This document shows positions 32,911 through 38,733 of a stretch of 38,733 bases of DNA, piece by piece (positions within the stretch are counted from its first letter, which is position 1; each line of letters begins with the position of its first letter). Origin of the DNA: Allobogoriella deserti (GTDB lineage: Bacteria; Actinomycetota; Actinomycetes; Actinomycetales; Actinomycetaceae); assembly GCF_042680605.1 (NCBI RefSeq), contig NZ_JBHUEE010000015.1, positions 1 to 38,733 on the forward strand, given 5' to 3'. Under the pieces are notes generated by a model. That model did not search any database, was not told the DNA's origin, and was given only the letters and a program-made list of their open reading frames with translations. The position numbers and the translations under genes were made by a program.

Positions 32911-33847
32911 AGGTCACTCGATCCACCGCCTCGCCCACGCCTTCGCCGAGCTCTTCGGCGGGCAGGCGCTCGCGGTGAGCTCCCCGCAGGGCCGGTTCGC
33001 CGACGGTGCCGCGTTGCTCGACGGACACCGTCTGCTCCGGACCGATGCCCACGGCAAGCACCTCTTCCTCGGCTTCGCCGCCGGGAGAGTCGGCGAGGGC
33101 CCCGCCGACGCCGATCTGCGATGGCTGCGGGTGCACCTGGGGCTGTACGGCTCGTGGACCTTCGCCGGTGACTCGACCTTCTCCGGTCCGCACGCCATCG
33201 GCGCGCCGCGGCGCCGGGTCGGGGAGGAGGAGCAGGCCGTGGCCGGCATCGACGCCGCTGCGCCGGGTGAGTGGACGCCGCCGGCGCCCCGCGGCGCCGT
33301 CCGTGTCCGTCTGCTCGGTACGCACGGCGTCGCCGACCTCACCGGGGCCGCCGCGTGCGAGGTGGTCACGCCGGCGGAGAAGGCGGCCGTACAGGGCCGG
33401 CTCGGACCCGACCCGATCCGTGCCGACGGGGACGGCGAGGAGTTCGTCCGCCGGGCCGGCGGACGGCGACGCGCGATCGGCGAGCTGCTCATGGACCAGG
33501 AGGTGATCTCCGGCGTCGGCAACATCTACCGGTCCGAGTCCCTCCACCGCGCACGCCTGCACCCGCGGCGCCTCGGCCGCGACGTACCGCTGGCCCGTCT
33601 GCGTGCCCTGTGGGGCGACCTGGCCACCCTCATGGCCGACGGCGTCGCGACCGGCCGCATCGTCACGGTCGACGCGGAGCACGCCCTCGACGACGCCGCC
33701 GACCCGGAGGCGGCGCGGTGGTATGTCTACCACCGGACGGGGCGCCCCTGCCTGGTGTGCGGCACCCGGGTGAGTGAGACCGACATGCAAGGGCGGCGGG
33801 TGTTCTGGTGCTCCCGCTGTCAGCGGGCGCCGCGGCGTCGCACCTGA
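32903..33847 (+). CDS. nei: Fpg/Nei-family DNA glycosylase/AP lyase (endonuclease VIII-like)
   Basis: A 314-residue base-excision enzyme. The mature N-terminus PEGHSIH has catalytic Pro2 and Glu3 after removal of the GTG-encoded Met. The H2TH region includes ELLMDQEVISGVGNIYRSE, and the zinc finger has C283, C286, C303 and C306. The PEGHSIH start and length favour the actinobacterial Nei group (Rv2464c type) rather than Fpg. It excises oxidised pyrimidines and cleaves the abasic site. The start codon lies inside the 3' end of the ATL gene. Confidence 0.94.
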   Translation: MPEGHSIHRLAHAFAELFGGQALAVSSPQGRFADGAALLDGHRLLRTDAHGKHLFLGFAAGRVGEGPADADLRWLRVHLGLYGSWTFAGDSTFSGPHAIGAPRRRVGEEEQAVAGIDAAAPGEWTPPAPRGAVRVRLLGTHGVADLTGAAACEVVTPAEKAAVQGRLGPDPIRADGDGEEFVRRAGGRRRAIGELLMDQEVISGVGNIYRSESLHRARLHPRRLGRDVPLARLRALWGDLATLMADGVATGRIVTVDAEHALDDAADPEAARWYVYHRTGRPCLVCGTRVSETDMQGRRVFWCSRCQRAPRRRT

Positions 33848-33893
33848 GCGCGCCGTCGCTGCCGACCGGCGGGGTCGTGCCGGCCGTGCCCTC

Positions 33894-34466
33894 TCAGATG
33901 TGCACGGCCGGGTCGATCCACTGCTCTCGCTTGACGGCTGAGACGGCCCGCGGCTTGGCCGGCACCCCGACGGCGACCTCGCCGTCCGGCACGTCCTTGA
34001 CGACGACGGCGTTCGCCCCGACCTTGACGTCCGAACCGACCCGCACCGGCCCGAGCACCTTGGCTCCGGCACCGATGACCACCCGGTCGCCCACCGTCGG
34101 GTGCCGCTTGCCCTTGCTCATCGACACCCCGCCCAGCGTGGTGCCGTGAAACAGCACGACATCCTCGCCGACCTCGGCCGTCTCGCCGATGACGACGCCC
34201 ATGCCGTGGTCGATGAACAGCCGCCGGCCGAGTTGGGCGCCGGGATGGATCTCGATCCCGGTCAGCGCCCGCACCGCCTGGGAGAGCAGGCGGGCGGGCA
34301 GCTTGAGCAGCGGGTTCGAGGTCCACATGCGGTGGGTGATCCGGTGCGCCCACACGGCATGGACGCCGGGGTAGGCCAGGGCGATCTCGAGCAGGCCGCG
34401 GGCCGCCGGGTCGCGGCGCTGCGCCGTGCGCAGGTCCTCGACCAGGAGGCGGCGCAGCGGGGTCAT
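33894..34466 (-). CDS. cysE: Serine O-acetyltransferase
   Basis: A 190-residue left-handed beta-helix acetyltransferase making O-acetylserine from serine and acetyl-CoA, first step of cysteine synthesis. HPGAQLGRRLFIDHGMG and HGTTLGG contain the catalytic His residues, followed by hexapeptide repeats (GDRVVIGAGAKVLGPVRVG) and VVVKDVP. It is the short form lacking the long N-terminal helical domain of E. coli CysE. The ATG shares one base with the cysK stop (TGATG), so the two are coupled. The C-terminus ends IDPAVHI; Ile is the expected last residue for binding CysK in the cysteine synthase complex. Confidence 0.95.
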   Translation of the reverse strand: MTPLRRLLVEDLRTAQRRDPAARGLLEIALAYPGVHAVWAHRITHRMWTSNPLLKLPARLLSQAVRALTGIEIHPGAQLGRRLFIDHGMGVVIGETAEVGEDVVLFHGTTLGGVSMSKGKRHPTVGDRVVIGAGAKVLGPVRVGSDVKVGANAVVVKDVPDGEVAVGVPAKPRAVSAVKREQWIDPAVHI

Positions 34467-35401
34467 CAGTCGACCAGGCCCTCGAACAGCGGGGTCGAGA
34501 GGTAACGCTCACCGAAGGAGGGGATGATGACCACGATCGTCTTGCCGGCGTTCTCCTCGCGCTGGGCGACCGTCACCGCGGCGGCCAGCGCGGCACCGGA
34601 GGACAGACCCACGAGCAGGCCCTCCTCCTGGGCGGCGCGGCGCGCCCACTGCACGGCGGTCTCCGCGTCGACGTCCAGGACCTCGTCGTAGATCGAGGTG
34701 TCCAGAATCTCCGGGACGAAGTTGGCCCCGATGCCCTGGATCTTGTGCGGGCCGGGCTGACCGCCGTTGAGGATGGGGGACTCGGCGGGCTCGACGGCGT
34801 ACATCTTCACCTCGGGGTTGCGCTCCTTGAGCACCTGCCCGACGCCGGTGATCGTGCCGCCGGTGCCGATACCGGAGACGACGGCGTCGACGGCACCGTC
34901 GGTGTCGTTCCAGATCTCCTCGGCGGTGGTCTGCCGGTGGATGGCGGGGTTCGCCTCGTTGGCGAACTGGCGGGCCAGGACGGCGCCGTCCCGCTCGGCC
35001 GCGATCTCCTCGGCCTTCTCCACCGCGCCCTTCATGCCGAGCGCCGGGTCGGTCAGCACCAGCTCGGCGCCGTAGGCGCGCAGCAGGGCGCGCCGCTCCT
35101 TGGACATGGACGACGGCATGGTCAGCACCACGTGGTAGCCGCGGGCCGCGCCGACCATCGCCAAGGCGATGCCGGTGTTGCCGGAGGTCCCTTCGACGAT
35201 CGTGCCGCCCGCCGGCAGCTCTCCGGAGGCCTCGGCGGCGTCGACGATCGAGACCCCGATCCGGTCTTTGACCGAGCTCGCCGGGTTGTAGAACTCCAGC
35301 TTGGCGAGCACGGTCGCGCCGGCACCGTCGGTGATCTTGTTGAGCCGCACCAGGGGAGTGCGGCCGATGAGCTGGGTGACGTCGTCGTAGATGGCGGGCA
35401 T
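34466..35401 (-). CDS. cysK: O-acetylserine sulfhydrylase (cysteine synthase A)
   Basis: A 311-residue PLP enzyme that converts O-acetylserine and sulfide to cysteine. PLP-binding K45 in NPASSVKDRIG, GTSGNTGIA for the substrate loop, GIGTGGTITG for the phosphate, and GLSSGAAL. ATG 35401 follows a GAGGA site; upstream codons in frame have no family similarity. It forms a two-gene operon with cysE. A TAGAGT -10-like hexamer at 35465-35460 gives a leader of about 50 nt containing an AT-rich TTGA-N4-TCAA element. Confidence 0.96.
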   Translation of the reverse strand: MPAIYDDVTQLIGRTPLVRLNKITDGAGATVLAKLEFYNPASSVKDRIGVSIVDAAEASGELPAGGTIVEGTSGNTGIALAMVGAARGYHVVLTMPSSMSKERRALLRAYGAELVLTDPALGMKGAVEKAEEIAAERDGAVLARQFANEANPAIHRQTTAEEIWNDTDGAVDAVVSGIGTGGTITGVGQVLKERNPEVKMYAVEPAESPILNGGQPGPHKIQGIGANFVPEILDTSIYDEVLDVDAETAVQWARRAAQEEGLLVGLSSGAALAAAVTVAQREENAGKTIVVIIPSFGERYLSTPLFEGLVD

Positions 35402-35426
35402 GAGTCCTCTTCCTCGGTGACCTGCG

Positions 35427-35465
35427 GCAAAATTTCTTGAAGCCTCAACAAACAGGCCAACTCTA
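35427..35465 (-). promoter_or_regulatory. cysK leader: possible -10 and TTGA-N4-TCAA element
   Basis: TAGAGT on the minus strand (35465-35460) is a candidate -10. Downstream, the plus-strand run at 35437-35448 has TTGA and TCAA arms four bases apart, inside the most AT-rich patch of the region (35428-35460). It may be an operator for cysteine-pathway control; no known motif was matched. Confidence 0.3.
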
Positions 35466-35529
35466 TCGCGCGCGCCCGCTACGGCGCATCGGGGGACCGC
35501 GAGCTGGTCGTCAGGTGGACAGGCGAACG

Positions 35530-36552
35530 TCAGCCGTCCGCGCCCTCCGTCGAGCCGCCGGTGGACCGGTGGCGGGCACGCTGGGCGACGGCGTTGAGGA
35601 GGGCGGCACCGGTGCCCGCGTCGTCGACGGTGACGACGAGCCGGCGACCGCCCGAGCGTTCGACGTCGATCGCCTCCCCGCCGCGGACGACGACGCCGAC
35701 CGTGCCGTCCAGGTTCGCCGAGGCGCGCAGGCCCCAGCCGCCGAACTCGCCCAGCGGGCTGACCGTCCGCACCGTGGCGCCGACGACCTCGCCGGCCGGG
35801 ACGTGCTGACGCGGCCAGCCGAAGGCCCCGCGGACAGTCAGGCCGTGGGTATCGACGCGTACGTCCCAGACCAGCATCGTCAGCACGAACGGTAGTGGGA
35901 GAACCATCAGCACCGCGACGTACCAACTGTCCGTGATCGCGGCTAGCCACAATGCGAACGCGATGTAGAGCGCGGCGCCGGAACCACCCCAGCGCATGAG
36001 GGCGCGAGACGGGCCCACGCGGCGCATCCAGGTCACGCGTTCGTCCACGGTCAGCGCGAGTTGCTCGCCGTGAACCGGCCCGAGTGCCGCCTGCGCCGGG
36101 TCACGGCCCGCCGCCGTCCCGGCCACCACCGCGACGACGACGGCGACCGCGGCGGTCAGGGCGAGCCAGGCGTCCGGGCTCGGCAGGCTCGCACCGACGG
36201 CGACCGTCCGGTCGAGCTGGATGCCGAGGAGGCTGAGCGTCAGGCCGGCGAAGAACACCGCGAGGCCGCTCGCCAGCGCCAGCACGAGTCGGCGGATGAA
36301 CGAGGTCCGGCCCACGGTGAGGGCGAGCGTGCCGAGCGCGACGATGGTGACGCCGCTCATCACCGCCATCGGCGTCAGGAGACCCGAGGGTGGGCCGACG
36401 CGGTCGATACCGTCCGGGCCCCAGTGCAGGGCGATCTGCGCCGGGAGCCGGTCCAGCCACGTCAGCGCCACCGTCCACGCGGCCACGGTGACCAGGACCG
36501 GGATCGCGACGCCGAACAGCACGGCCCGGCCACGGTGCGGCAATGCGTTCAT
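35530..36552 (-). CDS. DUF1648-containing membrane protein
   Basis: A 340-residue protein with an N-terminal membrane helix (about 10-32) followed by the DUF1648 block LPAQIALHWGPDGIDRVG, then further membrane helices (about 57-80, 85-112, 127-148, 190-232) and a soluble C-terminal part (235-340) that may form a small beta domain. Proteins of this type are commonly paired with YtrA-like GntR regulators, as here; the SdpI/DUF1648 group includes immunity and sensing proteins, but the function of this one is unknown. Its ATG overlaps the stop of the GntR gene by four bases, so the regulator and membrane protein are made together. Confidence 0.82.
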   Translation of the reverse strand: MNALPHRGRAVLFGVAIPVLVTVAAWTVALTWLDRLPAQIALHWGPDGIDRVGPPSGLLTPMAVMSGVTIVALGTLALTVGRTSFIRRLVLALASGLAVFFAGLTLSLLGIQLDRTVAVGASLPSPDAWLALTAAVAVVVAVVAGTAAGRDPAQAALGPVHGEQLALTVDERVTWMRRVGPSRALMRWGGSGAALYIAFALWLAAITDSWYVAVLMVLPLPFVLTMLVWDVRVDTHGLTVRGAFGWPRQHVPAGEVVGATVRTVSPLGEFGGWGLRASANLDGTVGVVVRGGEAIDVERSGGRRLVVTVDDAGTGAALLNAVAQRARHRSTGGSTEGADG

Positions 36553-36932
36553 CGGTTCTCCTCGATGCTCCGGGGCGAGGTCGGCACGGGACGCTCGAGC
36601 ATGGCCGCCACGGCGGGAAGGGGGAGGTCGAGTCGGTCCGCCTCGCGCCGGATCTCGTCCAGGGCGTGGCCGAGCCGTTCGTAGCGCTCGGCGGCGTGCG
36701 CGGTCACGACCGCACCGCGTCCGCGCCGGAGTTCGAGCAAGCCTTCGTCCCGCAGCAGCTGGTACCCGCGCAGGACGGTGTGCTGGTTGACGTCGAGTGA
36801 CGTCGCGAGCTCCCGGGCCGAGGGCAGGCGGTCGCCGTCGCGGAGGTCGCCGGCGATCACCGCCAGCCGGACCTGGGTGGCGAGTTGGTCGAACAGCGGC
36901 CGCGACGACGTCGGGTCGAGGCGCAGCAGCAC
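36549..36932 (-). CDS. GntR-family regulator, YtrA subfamily
   Basis: A 127-residue regulator: winged HTH in residues 1-70 (PLFDQLATQVRLAVIAGDL, then LPSARELATSLDVNQHTVLRGYQLL), followed by a short helical dimerisation tail typical of YtrA rather than FadR or HutC types. GTG 36932 lies seven bases after TAGAGT, with no Shine-Dalgarno, so the mRNA is probably leaderless. The perfect inverted repeat covering that promoter is a likely autoregulatory operator. It is coupled to the DUF1648 gene by a four-base overlap. Confidence 0.92.
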   Translation of the reverse strand: MLLRLDPTSSRPLFDQLATQVRLAVIAGDLRDGDRLPSARELATSLDVNQHTVLRGYQLLRDEGLLELRRGRGAVVTAHAAERYERLGHALDEIRREADRLDLPLPAVAAMLERPVPTSPRSIEENR

Positions 36933-36938
36933 GAGAGG

Positions 36939-36968
36939 ACTCTACTTGTTCTACCTGAAGTAGAGCAA
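36939..36968 (-). promoter_or_regulatory. GntR autoregulated promoter and operator
   Basis: The minus strand reads TTGCTC, 18 bp, TAGAGT (36944-36939), placing the start at the GTG of the regulator. A perfect inverted repeat CTCTACTT-N10-AAGTAGAG (36940-36965) spans the spacer and -10 box. A repressor bound there would block its own operon. Confidence 0.65.
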
Positions 36969-37021
36969 TAGGCTGGTCGATCTGACCGAAGCCGTTCCGG
37001 CCGGCGAGTCTGTGGCTCGAC

Positions 37022-37027
37022 TAGTCT
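37022..37027 (+). promoter_or_regulatory. Possible -10 box for the riboswitch-gdx transcript
   Basis: TAGTCT, which would start transcription near 37034, some 17 bases before the riboswitch. No -35 match. Confidence 0.3.
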
Positions 37028-37050
37028 GCCGGCAGGGCCCGCGCGGGTCC

Positions 37051-37092
37051 CCGGACGAGGTGCGCCGTACCCGGAGTGCGACAAGACGGCGC
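37051..37092 (+). promoter_or_regulatory. Guanidine-III (ykkC-III) riboswitch
   Basis: Stem 1 pairs CCGG (37051-37054) with CCGG (37071-37074). The pseudoknot helix pairs GCGCCGT (37062-37068) with ACGGCGC (37086-37092). The conserved ACGAGG after stem 1 and GACAAG before the last strand match the published Thermobifida fusca guanidine-III aptamer as I remember it; only the loop at 37075-37080 differs. The last paired base is directly followed by the GAAAGG ribosome-binding site of gdx, so control is probably on translation. Presence ahead of an SMR gene is the known context for this class. Confidence 0.93.
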
Positions 37093-37105
37093 GAAAGGTT
37101 CCGTC

Positions 37106-37420
37106 ATGTCATGGGTCGTACTCGTCATCTCCGGTGTGCTGGAAGCGGTCTGGGCCACGGCGCTCGGACGGTCCGAGGGCTTCAGCCGTCTCGTGCCGAC
37201 CGTCGTCTTCGCCGTCGCACTGCTGGCCAGCATGAGTGGGCTCGCATACGCCATGCGCGAGCTGCCGACCGGCACGTGCTACGCCGTCTGGGTCGGGATC
37301 GGCGCCGCGCTGACCGTCGCCTACGCGATGGCGACGGGTGAGGAGCCGGCCTCGATCCTCAAGGTCGTGCTGCTGCTGGGCATCGTCGGCTGCGTCGTCG
37401 GCCTCAAGATCCTGCACTGA
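37106..37420 (+). CDS. gdx: Guanidinium exporter (SMR family, Gdx/SugE)
   Basis: A 104-residue, four-helix small-multidrug-resistance transporter working as an antiparallel dimer, exchanging guanidinium for protons. The central Glu is E13 in GVLEAVWATAL, the Gdx-subtype signature; GTCYAVWVGIGA in helix 3 is also typical. The guanidine-III riboswitch just upstream makes guanidinium the near-certain substrate rather than quaternary drugs. Its 3' end overlaps the convergent yigZ gene by 17 bp. Confidence 0.95.
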   Translation: MSWVVLVISGVLEAVWATALGRSEGFSRLVPTVVFAVALLASMSGLAYAMRELPTGTCYAVWVGIGAALTVAYAMATGEEPASILKVVLLLGIVGCVVGLKILH

Positions 37421-38060
37421 TCTCGACGACGCGCTCACCGGCCGGACGCAGCTCGCCGCCGCCGGAGGTCAGTGCCTGCACCGCCGCGTACAGGCCCGCG
37501 ACGTCGTCGGTCAGCAGCGTCAACTGCGTACCGGTCCCGGTGTACTCCACGTCCGCCACCTCGACGCCCCGCGCGCGCAGTTCCGCCTCCACGCGTGCCG
37601 CCTCGGCGTGCGACAGCTCCAAGCTCCGGGCGCTGAGCCGCACCGCGCGCACGGTCGGTGTGCGCTCGAGCGCGGCCCGCACCGCGTCCGAGTAGGCGCG
37701 TACCAGTCCGCCGGTGCCGAGTTTCGTCCCGCCGAAGTACCGCACGACAACGGCGACGACGTCGCAGAGCCCAGAGGCTCGCAGCACATCGAGCATCGGC
37801 ATGCCGGCGGTGCCCGGCGGCTCGCCGTCGTCGGCCGAGCGCATCACGGGGTTCGCCCCGGTGGTGCTCACGACGAAGGCCGAGCAGTGGTGCCGGGCAT
37901 CCGGGAACTCACGGCGCGCGCCCGCGACGAACTCCCGAGCCTGCTCCTCGTCCGCGGCACGGGCGAGGAGCGCGATGAACCGCGAGCGCCTGACCACGAT
38001 CTCGGTGCGTGTCACGACGCCCGCAGCGGGCTTGATGTCACTCACCGTGGCTCCGTGCAC
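37404..38060 (-). CDS. yigZ: YigZ/IMPACT family protein (UPF0029)
   Basis: A 218-residue protein with the YigZ layout: an N-terminal domain carrying RRSRFIALLARA, HHCSAFVV, DDGEPPGTAGMPML and VVVRYFGGTKLGTGGLVRAY, and a C-terminal DUF1949 ferredoxin-like domain (about 140-212). E. coli YigZ and eukaryotic IMPACT share the fold; a nucleotide- or translation-linked role is suggested but not settled. Start GTG 38060 or GTG 38045 (SDIKPAAG) both fit; neither has a clear ribosome-binding site. Confidence 0.9.
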   Translation of the reverse strand: MHGATVSDIKPAAGVVTRTEIVVRRSRFIALLARAADEEQAREFVAGARREFPDARHHCSAFVVSTTGANPVMRSADDGEPPGTAGMPMLDVLRASGLCDVVAVVVRYFGGTKLGTGGLVRAYSDAVRAALERTPTVRAVRLSARSLELSHAEAARVEAELRARGVEVADVEYTGTGTQLTLLTDDVAGLYAAVQALTSGGGELRPAGERVVEISAGS

Positions 38061-38124
38061 TCACCCGGCCAGTATCGCGGGGAAGATCACACCTCACGTA
38101 CACTGCACAGGTTGGCCAGCCGCC

Positions 38125-38142
38125 TGCCCCACGTGGGACAGT
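38125..38142. promoter_or_regulatory. Palindrome upstream of rpmF
   Basis: CCCACGTGGG flanked by CTG/CAG, 18 bp in all with one mismatched pair. It lies 64 bases before the rpmF start, inside the 145-bp space shared with yigZ. A possible -10 (TACACT) is at 38099-38104. The binding factor is unknown, and no Zur-like box is seen. Confidence 0.3.
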
Positions 38143-38205
38143 AGTCGCTGGCAGTCGACCCGCTCGGGGTCGGCACATGGATTCGAGGAAGGAGCGGCAG
38201 AGGGC

Positions 38206-38373
38206 ATGGCAGTTCCCAAGCGCAAGATGTCCCGCAGCAACACCCGCTCTCGCCGGTCCCAGTGGAAGGCCGAGCTCCCCACGCTCGTCACCGTCCGCGT
38301 GCAGGGCCGCGAGGTGAAGGTGCCGCGGCGGCTCGCCAAGGCTTACCAGAAGGGCCTCATCTACGCCGACTGA
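38206..38373 (+). CDS. rpmF: Ribosomal protein bL32, Cys-free form
   Basis: A 55-residue ribosomal protein starting MAVPKRKMSRSNTRSRRSQWK, the bL32 hallmark. The zinc-binding Cys pairs of the C+ form are absent, so this is the zinc-independent type. Preceded by GGAAGGAG. It is followed by a 12-bp stem hairpin. In several actinobacteria Cys-free ribosomal paralogues are induced under zinc limitation; whether this organism also has a C+ copy cannot be seen here. Confidence 0.95.
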   Translation: MAVPKRKMSRSNTRSRRSQWKAELPTLVTVRVQGREVKVPRRLAKAYQKGLIYAD

Positions 38374-38397
38374 GGTCGGCCCGACGGTCCGTCACGA

Positions 38398-38427
38398 CGG
38401 CCTCTCGCCCTTGTCGGCGAGGGGCCG
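38398..38427 (+). terminator. rpmF terminator hairpin
   Basis: A 12-bp stem, CGGCCTCTCGCC with GGCGAGGGGCCG (one G-T pair), and a six-base loop, 24 bp after the stop. Followed by CTTCGTGTCT, only mildly T-rich. Confidence 0.65.
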
Positions 38428-38552
38428 CTTCGTGTCTGGGCCTGCACCGTGTCCGGCCCTGGCCAGTACTGGACCGGAACGGCATCCGGGCCCTGATCCG
38501 ATCACGGGCGGCGACAGCCCGGTCCGGCCTCCCGCACGGGCGCGGCACGACG

Positions 38553-38583
38553 ACGGCCCCTCGCCCGGGAGGGGAGGGGCCGT
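38553..38583 (+). terminator. Second hairpin downstream of rpmF
   Basis: ACGGCCCCTC (38553-38562) pairs with GAGGGGCCGT (38574-38583). Similar in core to the hairpin at 38398 and to the palindrome at 12574. It may be a backup terminator; the sequence between (38428-38552) contains no gene I can support, only a CCAGTACTGG palindrome at 38463-38472. Confidence 0.45.
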
Positions 38584-38599
38584 TCGGAGCGGGTGACGG

Positions 38600-38733
38600 T
38601 GTCCGGGCTCAGGACATCGGAATAGGGGTGTCTCGCGTCATCGGCATAGCCGGGCCAGTGATGGTCGGGCATGTCGAAACGACGACTGGTCATCGAAGCT
38701 GTTGTTGCCGGTGCCTCGCAGTCCCAGGTCGCC
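38600..38733 (+). mobile_element. Left part of an IS481-type insertion sequence (cut by window end)
   Basis: A transposase start at 38671 is preceded by about 70 bp with TGTCC-N7-GGACA (38600-38616) and a GGACATCG-N6-GGGTGTCTCG motif (38612-38635), which look like terminal or subterminal repeats. The exact boundary is not determined; a target duplication cannot be checked because the other end is outside the window. Confidence 0.5.
38671..38733 (+). CDS. IS481-family transposase, N-terminal fragment
   Basis: The ATG at 38671 opens a frame still open at the window end (21 codons): MSKRRLVIEAVVAG followed by ASQSQVA. This is the usual opening of IS481-family transposases (MSxARLVITAVVVEGRSQAEVA), leading into the HTH domain. 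The DDE catalytic domain is beyond the window. Only the N-terminus is seen, so intactness is unknown. Confidence 0.65.
   Translation, partial: MSKRRLVIEAVVAGASQSQVA

Noticed and set aside
38463..38472. CCAGTACTGG palindrome downstream of rpmF
   Set aside because: Short, no gene start nearby to control, and flanks do not extend the symmetry; probably chance.

Overview
This is a very GC-rich stretch of actinobacterial chromosome. No rRNA, CRISPR or phage genes are seen. GTG starts, stop/start overlaps and many -10-like hexamers six to eight bases ahead of a start codon (the leaderless pattern) fit Actinobacteria. The gene order echoes, from memory, the Mycobacterium tuberculosis segment Rv2478c to Rv2464c (SSB paralogue, EttA, thioesterase, GlbO, PepN, Rv2466c, RpiB, Nei), with oligoribonuclease beside tRNA-His as elsewhere in the phylum. 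The complete PTS and MurNAc salvage genes suggest a Micrococcales-type organism rather than a mycobacterium; this is an inference.

Layout. 1-2001: tRNA-His, orn, a phosphotransferase and tRNA-Arg. 2090-5121: an overlapping pair of dynamin-like GTPases. 5270-8128: an SSB paralogue, EttA and a hotdog thioesterase. 8140-11761: an amino-sugar cluster in which a GlcNAc-kinase-like protein fused to an acetyltransferase diverges from murQ and an RpiR regulator. 11917-12546: a Pro/Gly-rich DUF4282 membrane protein. 12648-15780 (minus): ptsI-glbO-tesB. 15967-20528: free-standing PTS domains (EIIB-malQ; EIIC diverging from EIIB-EIIA) followed by a HAD phosphatase. 21259-29591: rlmN, pepN, a small acidic protein, an Rv2466c-like protein, a membrane-anchored Cys-rich protein, an M13 peptidase and a PPOX protein, followed by a decayed second PPOX gene. 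29914-33847: rpiB, an Eis-like acetyltransferase, a membrane protein and an ATL/Nei DNA-repair pair. 33894-36932: cysK-cysE and a GntR/DUF1648 pair. 37051-38373: a guanidine-III riboswitch with a guanidinium exporter, a YigZ protein and Cys-free bL32. The right edge cuts into an IS481-type transposase.

How the genes work together. EI, EIIB, EIIC and EIIA would take up and phosphorylate a sugar of the glucose/GlcNAc class. The kinase, MurQ and RpiR protein would handle amino sugars released from peptidoglycan, converging on GlcNAc-6-phosphate. MalQ would feed glucan-derived sugars into the same pool. HPr, NagA and NagB are not in the window.

Most notable: the kinase-acetyltransferase fusion, whose C-terminal half resembles the acetyltransferase-like domain of human O-GlcNAcase; the guanidine-III riboswitch; the alkyltransferase-like protein with Trp at the reactive Cys; the Rv2466c homologue lacking its second Cys; a run of predicted leaderless promoters including a possible 16-codon upstream ORF; and a shared transposon-end-like motif in inverted orientation at the two window edges.
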